A stretch of DNA of 64,000 bases, from contig NC_014375.1 in assembly GCF_000144605.1 (NCBI RefSeq), positions 1,488,001 through 1,552,000 on the forward strand, in the 5' to 3' direction. The notes beneath the pieces are model-generated. The model did no database searches, was not told where the DNA came from, and saw only the letters and a list, made by a program, of their open reading frames with translations. The first letter of the stretch is position 1; each line of letters starts with the position of its first letter. This stretch comes from Brevundimonas subvibrioides ATCC 15264 (GTDB lineage Bacteria > Pseudomonadota > Alphaproteobacteria > Caulobacterales > Caulobacteraceae). This document shows, in pieces, positions 61,510-64,000 of this stretch. The position numbers and the translations under genes are program-made.

Positions 61510-61677
61510 AACCGCACGTCTCCTCCGCGTCGCGGAGCGATGGGGAGGTGGCAGCGAGCCCTAGCGAGCTGACGGAGGGGGCGACCGGGTCGCGCCGGTC
61601 GAGCGCCCGCCAGCACTCGCTTCGGGCACCGTCTCGCCCCCTCCGTCACGGCGCGAAGCCGCGCCGCGCCTTGAGGA
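61510..61677. repeat. Intergenic repeat with long inverted arms
   Basis: TGACGGAGGGGGCGA (61570-61584) is the exact reverse complement of TCGCCCCCTCCGTCA (61634-61648), a 15-bp stem around about 50 bases. The right side continues as the core GCCCCCTCCGTCACGGCGCGAAG-N2-GCGCCGCGCC (61636-61670), shared with 34535-34569. No gene is supported. Confidence 0.75.
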
Positions 61678-61697
61678 TCGGCTCGTATACGAGCCGA
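61678..61697. promoter_or_regulatory. 20-nt perfect palindrome upstream of liuD
   Basis: TCGGCTCGTATACGAGCCGA reads the same on both strands over 20 bases and sits 63 bases before the liuD ATG. It has the form of an operator for a dimeric regulator; a hairpin role is also possible. Confidence 0.5.
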
Positions 61698-61760
61698 CCG
61701 CAAGCCCCATGCTGCGCACGGGGAGGAGACAATCGCCGTGTGCCCCTCTAAACCGGGCGC

Positions 61761-63647
61761 ATGTTCACATCCGTCCTGGTCGCCAATCGTGGCGAGATCG
61801 CCTGCCGCGTTTTCCGCACCGCCAAGCGGATGGGGATCCGCACCATCGCCGTCTATTCGGAGGCCGACGCCAAGGCCCTGCATGTGCGGGAGGCCGATGA
61901 GGCGGTGCTGATCGGGCCGGCCCCGGCGCGCGAATCGTACCTCGATGCGGCCAGGGTGCTGGCGGCGGCCAAGGCGACGGGGGCGGAGGCGATTCACCCC
62001 GGCTATGGCTTCCTGAGCGAGAACGCCGAGTTCGCCGAGGCCGTGATGGCGGCCGGGATCGTCTGGATCGGCGCGCCGCCGGCGGCGATCCGGGCCATGG
62101 GGCTGAAGGACGCGGCGAAAAAGCTGATGGTCGAGGCGGGGGTGCCCGTCACGCCCGGCTATATGGGCGAGGACCAGTCGCCCGAACGCCTGAAGGCGGA
62201 GGCCGACGCGATCGGCTATCCGGTGCTGATCAAGGCCGTGGCGGGCGGCGGCGGCAAGGGGATGCGGCGGGTCGATGCGGCCGAGGCCTTCCTGGATGCG
62301 CTGGGCTCCTGCCGGCGCGAGGCGGCGTCCAGCTTCGGTGACGACCGGGTCCTGATCGAGAAATACATCCTGTCGCCGCGCCACATCGAGGTTCAGGTGT
62401 TCGGCGACGCCCACGGCGAGGTCGTGCACCTGTTCGAGCGCGACTGCTCGCTGCAGCGGCGGCACCAGAAGGTAATCGAGGAGGCCCCGGCCCCCGGGAT
62501 GGACGAAGCGACCCGGGCGGCGGTGACGGCGGCGGCGGTCAAGGCGGCCAAGGCCGTAAACTATGTCGGGGCGGGGACCATCGAGTTCATCGCCGACGGG
62601 ACCGAGGGGCTGCGGGCCGACCGCATCTGGTTCATGGAGATGAACACCCGGCTGCAGGTCGAACACCCGGTGACCGAGGCCATCACCGGCGTCGATCTGG
62701 TCGAATGGCAGTTCCGGGCGGCGGCGGGCGAGCCCGTGCCGCTGAGGCAGGACCAGCTGGCGATCCACGGCTGGGCCATGGAGGCGCGGCTGTATGCCGA
62801 GGATCCTGCGAACGGCTTCCTGCCGAGCATCGGCAAGCTGGAGCATTTCGTGCTGCCGGACGGGGTGCGGATCGACACGGGCGTGGAGCAGGGCGGCGAG
62901 GTCAGCCAGTTCTACGACCCGATGATCGCCAAGCTGATCGTGCATGCGGAGACGCGGGAAGAGGCGGCCGCGGGGCTGGCGGAGGCGTGCGGGTCGGTCG
63001 AGGTCTGGCCGGTGCGGACCAATGCGGGGTTCCTGGTGCGGTGCCTGGAGCATCCGCGCTTCGTGGCGGGGGACGTGGACACGGGGTTCATCGGGGCGGA
63101 GGAGGGGGCGTTGACGGCCGTTGGCGAACCGCCCGAGGCCGTCATTCAGGACGCCAGCGACCTCCTATGGAGGTCCAGGGCGGTCGACTCGGGCGACGCC
63201 TGGGACACCGAATATGGATCGCGCGGCTTCCGGCTGAACGGCGCGGCCGTCATGCAGCAGACCTTCTTCATCGATGGCATCAGGCATCAAGCTGGTTATC
63301 TGAACGGCTATCCGGTGGTTAGCTACGGGCCCGAGATCGACGGGGGCTTGGTCGTCTTTCACGGCGGCGACCGCTATGAAGTCTCGCGCCAGGCACCGCG
63401 TAGCGGAGCGGCCGGCACCGCCTCCGACGGGTCGCTTCGCGCGCCTATGCCCGGCAAGATCGTGGCGACGCCGGCGAAGGCCGGGGATGTGGTGACCAAG
63501 GGCCAGCCGGTCATCGTGCTGGAGGCCATGAAGATGGAGCATGCGCTCAACGCGCCGTTCGACGGGGTGGTGGGCGAGGTGGCCTTCGCCGTCGGGGACC
63601 AGGTGGCGGCAGATGCGGTGCTGGCGGTGGTCGAGGCCGACGTCTAG
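61761..63647 (+). CDS. liuD: Methylcrotonyl-CoA carboxylase alpha subunit (biotin carboxylase)
   Basis: 628 residues. The biotin carboxylase domain begins VLVANRGEIACRVFRTAKRMGI and contains the ATP-grasp glycine loop KAVAGGGGKGMRR, then FIADG...FMEMNTRLQVEHPVTEAITGVDLVEWQ. The C-terminal biotin carrier domain has EAMKMEHALNAPFDG (biotinyl Lys near residue 595). Together with the beta subunit it carboxylates 3-methylcrotonyl-CoA. No liuA or liuE is in the window, so other pathway steps are encoded elsewhere. Confidence 0.95.
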   Translation: MFTSVLVANRGEIACRVFRTAKRMGIRTIAVYSEADAKALHVREADEAVLIGPAPARESYLDAARVLAAAKATGAEAIHPGYGFLSENAEFAEAVMAAGIVWIGAPPAAIRAMGLKDAAKKLMVEAGVPVTPGYMGEDQSPERLKAEADAIGYPVLIKAVAGGGGKGMRRVDAAEAFLDALGSCRREAASSFGDDRVLIEKYILSPRHIEVQVFGDAHGEVVHLFERDCSLQRRHQKVIEEAPAPGMDEATRAAVTAAAVKAAKAVNYVGAGTIEFIADGTEGLRADRIWFMEMNTRLQVEHPVTEAITGVDLVEWQFRAAAGEPVPLRQDQLAIHGWAMEARLYAEDPANGFLPSIGKLEHFVLPDGVRIDTGVEQGGEVSQFYDPMIAKLIVHAETREEAAAGLAEACGSVEVWPVRTNAGFLVRCLEHPRFVAGDVDTGFIGAEEGALTAVGEPPEAVIQDASDLLWRSRAVDSGDAWDTEYGSRGFRLNGAAVMQQTFFIDGIRHQAGYLNGYPVVSYGPEIDGGLVVFHGGDRYEVSRQAPRSGAAGTASDGSLRAPMPGKIVATPAKAGDVVTKGQPVIVLEAMKMEHALNAPFDGVVGEVAFAVGDQVAADAVLAVVEADV

Positions 63648-63948
63648 GCAGGAAAGTGTTTTAATACAGAGGCTTGTGCACTTTGCCTATGAGGCCCTGT
63701 GATGGGCGGAGGCTGAGGCAATTGCACTCGGAAAAACCGAGTCTAGCACGTGCAAGTCGCTGATTTCGCTCAACAGAATTTGCACTCCGTTGGACTCCAT
63801 GAGTCCAACGGATTTGACCCTCTCCCGCCGGGAGAGGGGGAGGCTAGACCCCACAGGCCTGCCCCGCGTCACCTTGCCCGCCCCACCCCGTCGCGGCTTC
63901 GCATCGACGACCCTCCCCCGAGGGCGAGGGAGATGATAGTGCCCGACC
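63648..63948. repeat. Palindrome-rich intergenic region after liuD
   Basis: No gene is supported in these 301 bases. The first part is less GC-rich than its surroundings. It contains ACTCGG-AAAAA-CCGAGT (63726-63742), CCGTTGGACTC-CAT-GAGTCCAACGG (63787-63811, 11-bp stem), and CCCTCTCCC-GCC-GGGAGAGGG (63818-63838). The last copy shares the motif of the repeats at 8.9 and 58.4 kb. TTT after 63811 makes the 11-bp stem a possible terminator. Confidence 0.65.
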
Positions 63949-64000
63949 ATGCCTCTCCACATGATCAAGCTCTGCGTCGGTGTCGCCAAGGTCGAGACGC
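63949..64000 (+). CDS. DUF1489 family protein (5' part, runs past window end)
   Basis: Only the first 17 codons are present: MPLHMIKLCVGVAKVET. The start MPLxMIKLCVGV is typical of DUF1489, whose role is unknown. ATG 63949 was chosen on that match. A preceding palindrome-rich region may carry its promoter. The rest lies beyond base 64000. Confidence 0.6.
   Translation, partial: MPLHMIKLCVGVAKVET

Noticed and set aside
63687..63989. 100-codon minus-strand frame in the terminal repeats
   Set aside because: Composed of the palindromic repeat sequence and overlaps the DUF1489 start on the other strand; no protein features.

Overview
The window is about 68% G+C by eye and is densely coded. It looks like the chromosome of a Caulobacteraceae member, most plausibly Brevundimonas. 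The best markers are a MipZ-type ParA ATPase (57129-57980), which is characteristic of Caulobacterales and relatives, a lipoprotein of the CC0125/CC1285 type, and GC-rich palindromic intergenic repeats. No plasmid, phage or insertion-sequence genes were found.

Layout. 1-15.2 kb is the S10-spc-alpha ribosomal supercluster, from the end of rpsJ to rplQ, with secY and adk. A TonB-like gene sits between adk and rpsM, a clear sigma70 promoter lies in front of rpsM, and a strong terminator follows rplQ. 15.2-19 kb holds a GNAT, a GST, a ClpP-fold lipoprotein and an ABC-2 exporter. 19.2-22.2 kb is a large RTX protein with about 80-residue tandem modules and a locally shifted frame. 22.2-36 kb is mixed housekeeping: SGNH esterase, NPP-type phosphodiesterase, HtrA protease, RarA, two pseudouridine synthases, FluC, HAD phosphatase and ATP12. 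36.3-41.1 kb carries a DEAD-box helicase with a KPWVKR-repeat tail, divergent from a secreted caspase-like protein with four PPC domains. 41.1-44 kb is a minus-strand aromatic-ring catabolism operon. 44-48.1 kb has tRNA-Val(CAC) with a tRNA 3'-end remnant about 0.5 kb away, a dicarboxylate symporter, a divergent SDR/HxlR pair and a phosphatase. 48.2-54.8 kb holds glmU-rpiA, gor, and aromatic amino acid genes: type II DAHP synthase, a prephenate dehydratase without an ACT domain, and chorismate mutase. 54.8-58.4 kb has a cytochrome c, panC, a SPOR lipoprotein, mipZ and a J-domain protein. 58.6-63.6 kb is the leucine/isovalerate (liu) carboxylase region. The window ends in the first codons of a DUF1489 gene.

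The most interesting signal is a 33-codon leader peptide at 53826-53927, between the prephenate dehydratase and chorismate mutase genes. Seven of eleven consecutive residues are Tyr or Phe. The end of the peptide is embedded in one stem-loop, and a second GC-rich hairpin follows. This is the layout of a Phe/Tyr transcription attenuator. It would make this branch point responsive to its own end products, and the neighbouring dehydratase lacks the usual allosteric ACT domain.

Other points of note are an apparently leaderless promoter for DAHP synthase, two candidate operators between the SDR and HxlR genes, a 20-nt perfect palindrome before the biotin-carboxylase gene, and several families of intergenic inverted repeats, one of them inside the spc operon.
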